This document shows, one piece after another, positions 53,538-64,000 of a stretch of DNA of 64,000 nucleotides. The notes beneath the pieces were generated by a model. It was not told where the DNA came from and searched no databases. It saw nothing but the letters and a program-made list of their open reading frames with translations. The position numbers and the translations under genes were made by a program. The stretch covers positions 6,732,001 through 6,796,000 of the forward strand of contig JAEMBT020000002.1 of the NCBI GenBank assembly GCA_018873245.2, written 5' to 3'. Numbering within the stretch: the stretch's first letter is position 1; every line of letters begins with the position of its first letter. This DNA is from Archegozetes longisetosus. Taxonomy: Eukaryota; Arthropoda; Arachnida; Sarcoptiformes; Trhypochthoniidae.

Positions 53538-55346
53538 ATGTGTATTTTGTTCTTTAAAACTTTATTAAATCCTCAATTAGATGGTTATCATCTAATTCTA
53601 GTGAATGTTCGCGATGAGTACTACTCAAGACCAACACAGATATGTTCGTTTTGGGAAAATCAAAGCTATTTAATTGGTGGTAAGAATTAATTCTAGACAT
53701 TTAAAAGTTAATGTCAATTAGAATCTCAACACTTATCATACATTTTTACACAATAGAGTCCTATCTGTACCTCTACCTAATAGCTGTAACTTGTTTACGA
53801 TACCATTTAAATTGCGCATCTTATATTTATTAACTTTTAATTTAAAAAACTTACTTTTAAGAAGATTTAATTGATTCTGATATCTTTCAACTTTGAATCT
53901 AATATTTGCCAAATTATACGATTTGAAGCTATGTTTGATTCACACATTAGCTTTGCAACTAATGCTGCAACTGGTTTGAAATTAATTTCAACCAATTGTT
54001 AAATTACTAGTGAGCGCTTATTTCGATTTCTTTCAAACATATGTCGACATACAGTATGTTTGATTTCTAATAATTCAAATGAAATGCTGGACACAATATA
54101 TAAATAAAACATTGTCAATATGATATATCACATGCAGAGTAGAGCACCACACTAAATTACATATTTGTGTATCAGAATAGTTTCTATCATCAATTTTATA
54201 TTCTGTAATAACTCATTTCACTAATAGCAAAAGATCTTCAAAAAGGAAGAGAAGGTGGAACATGGATTGCGATGAATAGAAATGGCAAAATTGGAGTTTT
54301 ACTCAATATCTTACAGCCACAGGTCGAAATATGCGATGATCGCAAAAGTCGAGGTTCATTTTGATTAAACAAAATATTCTGTACTTAAATTAATAACTAT
54401 TATTTTTAATAAGGATTCCTTGTCGTTGATTACTTGAAAAGTAGTGATTCTCCCCAATCTTACTTAGAAGAAATCAGCAGAAGTGCTAATGATTACAATG
54501 GATTTCAGATGATTGCATTGAATATCAAACCTAATGGTGGCACTGAAAGTTCTTGCTTTTCTAACTTCCATCACGAAAAACCCGTTCCATTAAGTTCTGG
54601 TGAATTACTTGAATTTTATCATAAATTACATGAGTTATCCAGTTATGAAAACATTTGATCTGATATTTATAAAGGCTTACATGCTTTCGGTAATAACAAA
54701 TCTGATATTCTTTGGCCTAAAGTTAGAAACGGAAAGTTGAAGTTCGAGGAATTAGTAAATAAATATCCCACTACTAGTTCTAAATCGCAACTAGTAGACG
54801 AAATATTTGAACTTTTAGCCGATAAAACAATGTTTGTATTTTGATTCATACGTACGAGCAATGAATCTAAAAGAGCAAAATTCATTTGATTGTAGTTATC
54901 CATTAGATGAACAAATGTTGAATCAAGGAAAAGGAAAGCCAATCAGTATTTTAGAAAAACTTAATGCCTTGAATGTTCAAATACCTCAAGTCGGATATGG
55001 CAGCAGGTACCAAACCAATTACCACTTAATTACATTGATTGAACTTTGTAATGCAACTTAATAATTCTGTTGAAATATTAATTGCTGAACAGGACTTGGA
55101 CTATAATTCTAGTGGACGGACAACTCAACGTTGATTACATTGAAAAAACAATGAAAGAACCAATAGATATAAACAAAAATATTGAATGGATTACCACAAA
55201 ATATAATTTCAAGATTGATAAATGATTTTAATGTATTTGAGAATTGTATTTAACTAAAACTTTGTCACAGAATAAAAGTCAAGAGATTATTAGGTAAATA
55301 ATTAATTTTAAATTTAAAATCACTGATTATATAAACTGAAAAATTA
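53248..55346. repeat. Tandem segmental duplication, copy B (TANGO2-2)
   Basis: Counterpart of 49507-52213. It is shorter mainly because intron 1 lacks 583 bp present in copy A, a difference bounded by the 8-bp word ATTAATTC. Confidence 0.93.
53538..55225 (+). CDS. Tango2: TANGO2 homologue, copy 2
   Basis: Same six-exon structure as copy 1: 53538-53679, 54228-54353, 54414-54599, 54675-54831, 54896-55006 and 55093-55225 (stop TGA). Each exon has exactly the same length as in copy 1; 284 aa, intact. Differences are scattered: in the otherwise conserved GGTWLG motif this copy reads GGTWIA, and exon 5 differs at many codons (IPQVGYGSR for AHEAGYGTR). Intact frame, splice sites and equal exon lengths argue for a functional gene; the motif change hints at relaxed or altered constraint. 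AATAAA at 55271. Convergent with DGCR8, stops 207 bp apart. Confidence 0.94.
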
Positions 55347-55431
55347 TACAAATATAGATAAATATTTGATAACTTTTAAAAATACAGTTAACTTAGTTTA
55401 ATCAAAGAGAAAATAATTAAAAATTATATGG

Positions 55432-58400
55432 TCAAAGATCTACACTTTTCAAATTCGGTGATGGGTTCACTTCACTTTCAGGTATAAATTTTCCAAATTT
55501 TGACACGTTTTCATTCTAGAATCAATCAAAAAATTATAAATCAAATCCAACTAAACTGTACAAAACTTCTTAACTTACACTCTTTTGTCTCAATTTGAGC
55601 ATTTCTTCTTTCAACTTATTAAGAATCGCGTAATTGGGACGATTGGCACACGCTGTGTTTTGCAATTCTGTTATTTTTTGCTCTTCTTCCTAGAATTCAA
55701 AACTCTTTGAATAAGGTTTGAAATATACAAGTCAAATCAACAGAATGAGACTCAAATTTAGATGATTCGCTTACTTAAACTCAACACGATAGACTAAACA
55801 GCCTCAGTGAAACTAATCATCAAAGATTCTAAGAGTCTGAGACAGAAACTCTAAAACTTGAAAACAATTGCAACACAAATATTAATACCTTTTTTTCTTT
55901 AGGTGTTTTGCATGATCCGCGACCATAGAGTCTCAATAGAGAGCCCCATGACGTGATTTGCGGATGCAATAACTGCAGTATGGCCTGAGCTGCTTTCTGT
56001 TTGCCTTCTCGTTTATTACGACAAATCACTGTTGCCTTATGCTTGCCAACTCTCATAACAAACTCGTTCTTTTGATGTTTGACCAAACGAACGTCAGTTT
56101 CAATATCAGTATCACCCATTCCCCAATTCCTAGCAATTATCAGTGAAATTTTCAAAATTCAACTACTAGATCTTTCAAATTCAATGACAATACCTTCGAA
56201 GACATTCAACTAGAATTTGATATGGAGAGTGTTGACCAGCTTTTGCACATAAATCACTGACTCGTGGATCTTCTATTCGAACGTCATCGAAAAACTAAAT
56301 TTATCAACAGAACATAATTAGAATTCAAAATTAAGAATAGTCCTGAACAAAATTTCAAATGCAGACGTACACTTAAATCTTGTAAAGAAGGGTCAAGTTT
56401 TCGATTTCCTCCTTCAGTCATTTCTTTCAAATCGGGAATTAAAATTTCAAGACTAGCGCGGGCTAGAAATGAGTCAATTAACAAATCTAAATTTATATTA
56501 CAAACAATTGGTACTATGCAGTGTGGTTACCGGCTTCCGACTTTGCCTGCTTTTTACTACTTCCATATCCTTTGCCATATTCCATACCATTAATAATGAC
56601 TGTTGCACTGTATGGCATGCTTGCATTCTCTGCCAACATTAATGATCATAGAATAGGTTAGTCAACAATTATTGTACCTCAAGTTTATTACCTAATTCCT
56701 GAAATGTATATTTGGGTTGAACACGTTCGGCGTGTTGTACAAATTCATGCAAAATGCAAACAAATGACTTTCCCGCTGGATTCATCACGAATTCTGCACA
56801 AAGAATTTCATTAATTCAATGGAATTGTGGTGTGAATGGAAGATAATAAGAAGAAGAATATGTTCTAACCTTTGCGATAGTTTCTTCCGGCAGTAGCTTC
56901 TCCGTTATCAACATTTTTCGGAAGCGGGCATGTAATCAATTTAGTACCGTCTGGCAGTGATGGCCTTTGTTGTAGTTTACGAAGTTGTGTGTGCTTTCGT
57001 CTGTCTGCCCATGTTCTAAAAAATACACCATTGAGTCTAATTTTTCATACATCTCTAATATACTTGTTTTTGTTTCTTACTTGAATTTACGAATGGTTAT
57101 CGTTTGAAACTCGAAAAGATTCTGACAATAATTTCTGACTGACATATAATCGAGAGATTTCTCTTTTTTATTCTCTTTTACAGTTTCGACTTTTGCGAGT
57201 AAACCAGAATTACCTAATTATTAGAACATAGTTTTACAAGTGAACAAATTAATTGAATCAACATTAGATTCATTCTCCAAATGATACTTTCGTACATAAT
57301 AATACTAATAAAGTTATTAAAATTGAGTATAAGTCGATAATTAGTCAATAGTCATGTTAAAACTGAAACTGATAATTTGAAATCTGTTGACATATAAGAA
57401 GCTTATTCAAAGAACTAATGATCTGATTCTAGAGAATAGTGATGAATGAGAGTACTAAATCAACTATAATGTTATGCATACCTTCCTGAGAGTTTAGGTC
57501 ACATTTAGCAACCTTATTAAGAGTTTCTTCTTTGTCTTTCTCAAGCTCTCTTTTATATTGGAGACAAGGAATCGCTGAGATCGGAATTTCATGTTTCTAT
57601 TGATTTAAAACAAATAAACTGATTGTAAGAAGAAAGAGAATAATGAGATAGAAGTATAATTACTCTCGCACTTCCGGGACCCAAATAGTAAGGTTTAGTA
57701 GTAGTGCAAACACGAGTTTGTTTATTAAGATATATAGGCATTCCACTGAAATGTGTCACTTCTATCCAACCCTCTGGCAACACTTCAAAATAGTCCTGAT
57801 CTCTCTCTAATGATTCATAATTTTCAATTTAGTCCATTATGTAATTTATATTGTTATATTATAGCTTAATGTTTTTCAAGAGTAAACTCAGATTTCGATC
57901 GCTTTTTTAGGTAAATATTTATAAGTATTGATGACATAAGTGACAAAATTTGAGTTTACTTTCAAAAAACCTTATTTTACTATAACTAATCGTATTAATT
58001 ATGATAAATTGAAATCATTTCTGAAATCAACTATAATTTACTTTTTAAAACAACTTTTTTTCTTTCTTCGTGAGGAGGATTCAGTTTGATTTCGTCAATT
58101 TTCCGTTTTCTTCTATTGCTATTATTGTTTTGCAAGTCTTTGCTATGAACGTTATTATTGTTATGGTATGATTCTAAGCCTTCTTCGAGCATATTATCGA
58201 TGTCATCAATAGGAATATCAGAGTCAGAATCAATAGAATCTTCCTTATCATTAAAATCTTCGTCATCATCATCATCGTCTTCATCATTAGCGAGTTCTCC
58301 ATCAGTACTACTTTCCTCAGCAATAGTGTCTCCAGTGATCTCAAAGTGATGACTATTTAGATCTAGACTTTGATTATTGACATCAAGGTTGACATCAATA

Positions 58401-58507
58401 GTAGTATTATTTTCAAGACATTGATTATTGATATCTTGAGATTGACTCATATTGTCATTAGACAATGTATTTATTGTATCATCTGTTTGACTCATAGACT
58501 CATCCAT
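55432..58507 (-). CDS. pasha: DGCR8/Pasha, Microprocessor RNA-binding subunit
   Basis: Twelve exons, 610 aa: 58507-58042, 57806-57664, 57596-57482, 57213-57081, 57015-56870, 56793-56692, 56629-56531, 56462-56371, 56294-56194, 56129-55889, 55689-55579 and 55515-55432. Phases agree. Order: acidic N-terminus with a long Asp/Glu run (about residues 75-95) and a KKRK-like basic signal (RRKRKIDE), WW-like heme/dimer region LPEGWIEVTHFSGMPIYLNKQTRVC, the Rhed core with Pro-Cys (IPCLQYK), two dsRNA-binding domains (KGYGSSKKQAKSEAARASLEIL and GKQKAAQAILQLLHPQITSWGSLLRLYGR), and a C-terminal helix for Drosha binding (KLKEEMLKLRQKS). With Drosha it crops primary microRNA hairpins in the nucleus. The last exon (28 codons) is less certain. 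Confidence 0.95.
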
Positions 58508-59296
58508 TATTTGAGATAAATATCAATAATTAAGAGATTAATCGATAGATGTATTGATAATAAAACAATTGATTTATGAGTAATTAAAGCAATAGACGAT
58601 TGAATACAAGTCCACCACAACTATGACTAATGTTCAGCTTTGAATTCAAGCTTAGCTTAAGCTAAGAAAAAGCTAAACCGTTCCCATAGATTGAGGTGGA
58701 ATTCACTTTAATATCAATTCAAATTTGACTATTATTTTACATAATTTACTCATTTTAATTAACAATTTATTTCGAATATCAGTAACACACTTATAAACAA
58801 AAAATCTCTACTTTATTGCCTTTCGCTTCATTTCATGCTTACAGTTTGGGCCTTTTCGAAACTTACTAATAATTGGATACTGAAATGGTGTGTAGTTTAA
58901 AAGAGCCAATCAATCGAATAGAGTTAACTGTTATTTGAGCCTATTTGATAAAGAAAGATATTGATGGGCTAAACACTTAAAACCTATCTACCTTGTACAT
59001 GAAGTTAGGCCCTTTTTGAAAAACTAATTCCATAACTGTAAGTAATTAATGCTTATCTTTTTCCTTTTTCTAAACGGCTTAACTACGTGTTCAACCATAT
59101 TACGTATTTTACCATTAAATTATTCAATGCAAATATTGGGGCACAACTTTTTTCATTTTAATACTTTAAAGTTAATTCAATTTCTATAGAAATAATACAA
59201 ATGAACGATAATTTTATACAATGACAAGACTTTCTTCGTTCCATCATTCAATGTGATAAATTCAAAAAATAAATCACTCTTTGAGACCAATCCAAA
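58508..59296. other. DGCR8 5' region and strawberry notch 3' region
   Basis: About 0.8 kb between the sno stop and the DGCR8 start, both on the minus strand. It contains a perfect 16-bp palindrome CTTAGCTTAAGCTAAG at 58651-58666, about 145 bp upstream of the DGCR8 ATG. Confidence 0.5.
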
Positions 59297-62200
59297 CTAA
59301 ATATAAGTGTTGGTTGAGTTTGCCGACGATCTGTTTCCAGCATTTTCTAGTTGCTGTAGCGTCTGCTTCACTACTTCGACGTAAAAAGGAGGAACCATTG
59401 GACCTGAATAACAAAAATTTTAATTTGTTAAAGTGTCATAACTTGCCCAAACTTGTTAATAGTGCACATTATGTTCTGCACCAAACACACAACCCATAGT
59501 TGATTTAGTCAGAGTTTAGTGAACGCTGTTCATTAACAGGTTAGACTATGTGAAAGTTTGTTACCACAAGATAGTCAGAGTTTTTCCATATTTCACGTCA
59601 TTTGTAAGTTCTATTGAATTATTTTGTGCTAAAATATAGCATTAAACATCAAACTTTGACTATGCTTTGGTAACAAACTCTGACATACATGAAAGTAAAT
59701 GCATAAAGTCATGAGTTCAATAATTGTATACAATAAAACCAGTCTAACTTTTTTATGCACTCAAATGGTCTTTAGGAAAGATTAACATGACCCGATTGTT
59801 ACTGATATTTAAAAACCACTTAACTACATGCCAAAGTTAGACAGATCTTACTATAATAGACTAAATACCAATGAACTTAAGTCCGTCATCAGTTTTCAAT
59901 CTGACAATTTGTAGTTTATGAGATTGCAAATAAGGGATTGCTTTCTCGAGCTCGGGCCAAACAGTGAGAACAGCACCACTTAAGATGCAATAACTTCGTT
60001 TCCTAAATCCCATATCACAAGTTTGTTTTGATGTCTGGCGCCTACAATTGCCGTACCACAACAGATGATTACAATTAGTGTCTGATAACACATAAATTTC
60101 TTTCCATAGACTTTCCACTTCTTCTGGTTTGACTTTTTCTCCTTTTTCTCTCAAACTCGAAATAGTTTCGTATTTTGATTGCAAACCAGAGTTTGGTTTA
60201 TATATTCGGAATATTTGCTTGAATTGGTTACGATTACTTGTATCAGGAATAGCAAGGAAACAACTCTTTCTTATCATATGGTTCTATAAAATATATGAAA
60301 ATTATCTTAACCATCAAAACTTGAATTTATAGCTTGAACTTACATTTGAAGTTACATAAAATCCTCCTTCCTTTTCGTCATTTCTGCTTTCACTAACAGA
60401 TTTATTAAAAGTACTGAATGCCTGATCCCAAGACATTCCACGATCGATCGCAACTTTATGTAACTGAATCTTAATGGCACCAGAAGATGATTTCAAGAAA
60501 AAGTTTGTATCACTTATTCGCTCAACGTTTCCGACATCAGAGCTTAGATCTAAATAAATATAATTTAAAATTTCTAAGACTTCAGAGAAAAGATTTAAAA
60601 AACGTGATCAAAACGTAGATTTTGTATTAGAGAAAAAAGAGTTATTAAAGAGTTGCGTCAAATCAGTTATATTCGAATCAATTCGATTGATTTAATTATA
60701 TTCATACCAATAATGCCAGAGTCATAACGACCAGTACGTTTTGCTTGTTTTATCACAGCTTCCATGGTATCACTGAAGTATTTAAATAAACCATTTTGCA
60801 CATCCACTTCCAGACCCAAAAGACGATTCAAAAACTTCGTCATTTGGTAAGAGTCTAAGTAAAAAAATAATTAATAATTGACCAAAACTTAATGATTAGC
60901 CGAAATCAAACCTTTGTCAGGAGAAATGGTGCCAGTGGTTTGGTCGATACTAATGAGTCCAACACCTGCTAAACCTTCGCGACAATCTTCAAAAAAAGTC
61001 TCCCTTATAGTTTTGAGGAGGACTGACAATTGGTTCTTCCAACTTAGCAATTGATTTCATCACAATCTCAAGAGCGAGTCGACCGTATTTATTGTCAATA
61101 TTATATTTACTGAGATCTCTAGATTCTGCAGCGCGTCGGTCACCGTGAGTCAGAGCACCTAAGCTTTCAAGTCTTTTGGCAACAATAGAGGCGAACCTTT
61201 GTTCACCGGCAAGATTCGAGATGAGGAACACATATTCGGGAGCATTGGCTTGGTTTGAGCGATGTGTGCGTCCGAACTGCTGTATGGCTCGATCTGCACT
61301 CCAGGGAAGTTCAACTGTGATATGAACGCGACGCCAACGGTTTTTGGCGCGTTTGTCGGAATGTAATGAAATACCAGAACTCGCAGCCTCTGATATTATC
61401 GCCACTCGCTTCTCGTCGTCCATAAATCTCTGCTTTTCAACTAAGTTTAACATTTCTAGTGAAACGTCGTTTTCAGTTCGAGTCTCGTATTGAATATTGC
61501 CGTCTTCGGTGCTCACTATTCGACCCTTTCTTCCTGTCATTTCTGCGACATTTTCAGGTCCTCCTAATTCGTCAATCAGTTCGTCCAATGTATTTGCTGG
61601 CAGTTTATCTCCAATTTTTTCCAGATGTTCAAGCAGTTCGTCGCGCATTTTCGCACAGAAATCTCCTGCTTCTTCTGACATGAACTCACCCTTAAATTCC
61701 TCTAATTCACTTTTAATTTTTTGACTTTTCTTTTTCCTTTTATGAGCTTTTGGTTTATCAGTTTTATTTCGTTTTTCAGAATTTTTTGGTTTATTCAAAA
61801 AAATGTCGAGAAAATTTGACTTTCGCTTGCGCTTTTTACTGCTTTCATCGACGTCATCGTCAAAAGAGTCATTATCACTGATTTCGTCAGATAGATCGAA
61901 GTTATCACTTTCGTCCTCATTGTCTGATGGCTTGCAATCACTTTCACTTTTGCTGTCACTATCTGATGAGTCACTGCTATCATCAGAGTCTGAGTCGTTT
62001 TTGTGACCATCATTGAATTTATTCATAGTTCCAATTCGAGCTTTTCGTGACCGTTTGTCGAAACCACTTGTACTCGCTTTAGAATCAGCATTAGTTTTAT
62101 CACTAACAGCTGCCACGATCTCGTCTTTTGCATTACGTTTTAAAGTGATGCCTAGATCATCGAAGAAACTTGTGTCTCGACCTAAAATTTTTAACAATTT

Positions 62201-64000
62201 CTTCCTGTTTGGTGCCGGAAAATGTTTCTCAATCAAAGACTGAAAAACTGCCCTGAAAACAATTGAACAAAAATTTGAGCACTGGATAAATCTCAATTAA
62301 AACATCTTATAATACTTTGCAGTTGAAACGAAATCATTAAGTTCTCCACCATTTTCATCAAGCTGTTCGAGAGTTCGCGCCTCACCAGTCGATTGGAGGC
62401 CAATCACAACAGATTTATTATCGCGAAGTGCTTCTTTCACGAAAGTGACCGCATATTTAACTTTAGAAGCAATACATAAGTATTTGAAAAATCGCTGATG
62501 AGATGCCCAGAACTGAGTCCAAACAGTCTTTTTGATAAGGTTATCGCCACCCATCAGTTCCAGTGCCTTTTCGAATTTAATCTTAGCACTAACCCACAAA
62601 TTGGTGCATTTATTGTATAGTTTAATGAAGTCTTTACTGAGCGACACTTCTTCAATACGAAAATGGACCCCTTGAAAGCTCAATTGTCTGGCCATATACA
62701 TGCCCCTCATTTTCAGATCAATTGCCACCAATTCCATCGCTCCCACACCGCGTTTCTCGACAGTCGAAACAAATTGTCCAAAATCTTCAAAAGGAGTTCC
62801 TTTTCCCCAAATACCTAATCGAGTCATATAGCCCATGTTTTTCGGTTCAGTCGCACCTGTGGCCGACGCGTACACTATCCTAGCTTTCGGTAACTTATTC
62901 TGCAATTCAAGTACTGCCAGACCTGTTTTAGTCGGCTTTCCCGATCCAGAGGATGGAAACAAATTCTTCGCTTTATGACATTCATCAAAAACAATAACGC
63001 CTTCGAAGTCTTCGCCACACCATTGAACAAGTTGACCAAAACGGGAACGATATTTACCCGAAATAGTAGTCGATTCACTGATCAATGAATTATAAGTGGC
63101 AAAAATGACTCCTCGTTTGACATTATCGTTCTCTGGTGAATGTATTTTACAGCCGTATTTGAACTTTAATGAGAAATTAAGTCATTAAAAAACATTTAGA
63201 GAAGATAAGTATAACGGAAGATAATCTTTTAAGTCGTCGACCAAATAAGCCATTAGCATAAACAAAAGAAAATTTCTGCTTATGAAATGTAACACGTTTA
63301 TCTTTCTAATTTAAATAAAAATGTCAAGACTTTAAGGGCAAAAATTATGCTTTTCGTGTGTTTATGACATCTAAACATAGATTTCGTATTCATTTGTTTA
63401 CATCAGTGGCTTATTTGGTGGCTGGCTTAAAGGATTATTTTGCATTAGTAGCAATACCTTATTCAACATATGAACTTCTATTTTATTGGCACCAATATCA
63501 TAAAGATCTCGCTCAGCGTCATATTTCAAATCAGTAGAAACGCTGAGCCAAACCGAACGCTTACGACCTCTCAAATAGTTTTCGTAAATAATGCCAGCGA
63601 TCGTACGTCCTTTTCCAACACCTGCTCCGTCTCCGATCAAAAATCCAGCTCTTGAACCATCGCTCAGAAAGTTGTCGTGTTGTTGAGACGCATATATAAT
63701 CGCTTCTAATTGTAAAGCAGACAGTTTTCCTTCATCTATCACTTCTTCAGGTATATTGAGCCGAAAGTAAACATCTGGAGGCAGAACACTGGAAAGCGAT
63801 GCCGTTTCCACAACTGGATCCGGATGTCGAATACCTATTTTCACTATATTTCAACAAAACTCGTGTCAGTACAAGTAAACTATAAGTTACTAGTTCTGAG
63901 ATCATTTTACATTTTGATGGCATATAATCCGAGAAAGTTTCTGCAGTGGCAAATTCTTCTTCGTCTTCGTCTAACTTGAGTTCTTCTTCATTGATTTCTT
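59297..64000 (-). CDS. sno: Strawberry notch homologue (SBNO), 5' end beyond window
   Basis: Eight exons in view: 64000-63911 (partial), 63843-63458, 63163-62316, 62252-60912, 60854-60708, 60549-60344, 60283-59869 and 59403-59297 (stop TAG); about 1178 residues. SNF2-like helicase/NTPase: Walker [16 protein letters not shown]-like [19 protein letters not shown], helicase C block [13 protein letters not shown] and [11 protein letters not shown], then the SBNO-specific C-terminal domain. A long acidic Ser/Asp insert (about 61,850-62,030) separates the two lobes. Strawberry notch is a nuclear co-regulator in Notch and EGFR signalling in Drosophila. Near 60991-60997 a run of seven A (T on the coding strand) shifts the frame: GDFF-stop, while one base less gives [18 protein letters not shown], the expected continuation. 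Likely an assembly error or a new mutation. Confidence 0.95.

Noticed and set aside
58158..58349. Ser-rich + strand frame opposite DGCR8 exon 1
   Set aside because: Mirror of the Asp/Glu run on the coding strand.
61459..62243. Several + strand Ser/Leu-rich frames opposite strawberry notch
   Set aside because: Antisense shadows of the acidic, Ser-rich coding exon.

Overview
The window looks like nuclear DNA from an AT-rich invertebrate animal, most likely an arthropod. Every recognisable gene is split by short GT-AG introns (mostly 50-1000 bp). Homologues include Ttd14, Myosin-61F/MYO1C, a group III secreted phospholipase A2, a fructose-bisphosphate aldolase with two alternative last exons, org-1/TBX1, pasha/DGCR8 and strawberry notch. 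Nothing fixes the taxon further; a mite or other chelicerate is compatible but unproven. I saw no tRNA, rRNA, CRISPR array or bacterial-type operon.

Left part (1-26 kb): the 3' part of a secreted phospholipase A2 (+); Ttd14 (-) and Tim22 (+) sharing a 634-bp divergent promoter region; a complete class I myosin (-, 11 exons, 1030 aa); an anoctamin-10-like channel/scramblase (-); an intronless orphan ORF (+); TMEM134 (+); and aldolase (-).

Middle (26-41 kb): mostly non-coding, with an MFSD4/NaGLT1-like transporter (-) that carries a one-base frameshift, and a rabphilin/Noc2-type Rab effector (-) for which no C2 domain could be found.

Right part (41-64 kb): TBX1/org-1 (+), two tandem TANGO2 genes (+), DGCR8/pasha (-) and strawberry notch (-, cut by the right edge, with a homopolymer frameshift). 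TBX1, TANGO2 and DGCR8 also lie close together, in this order, in the human 22q11.2 (DiGeorge) region, so this is a candidate for very old animal microsynteny. The TANGO2 copies come from a tandem duplication whose right breakpoint falls inside DGCR8: a decayed copy of DGCR8 exon 4 still sits between them. Mosaic identity between the copies suggests gene conversion.

Non-coding structures: a 600-bp element with hAT-type ends and a perfect 8-bp target duplication, a 126-bp near-perfect foldback in a transporter intron, several minisatellites, and a direct repeat flanking the transporter. Exon coordinates were derived by hand from reading frame, splice-site dinucleotides and protein family similarity; phases were checked arithmetically for the myosin, Ttd14, Tim22, TMEM134, aldolase, TANGO2, DGCR8, T-box and strawberry notch models.
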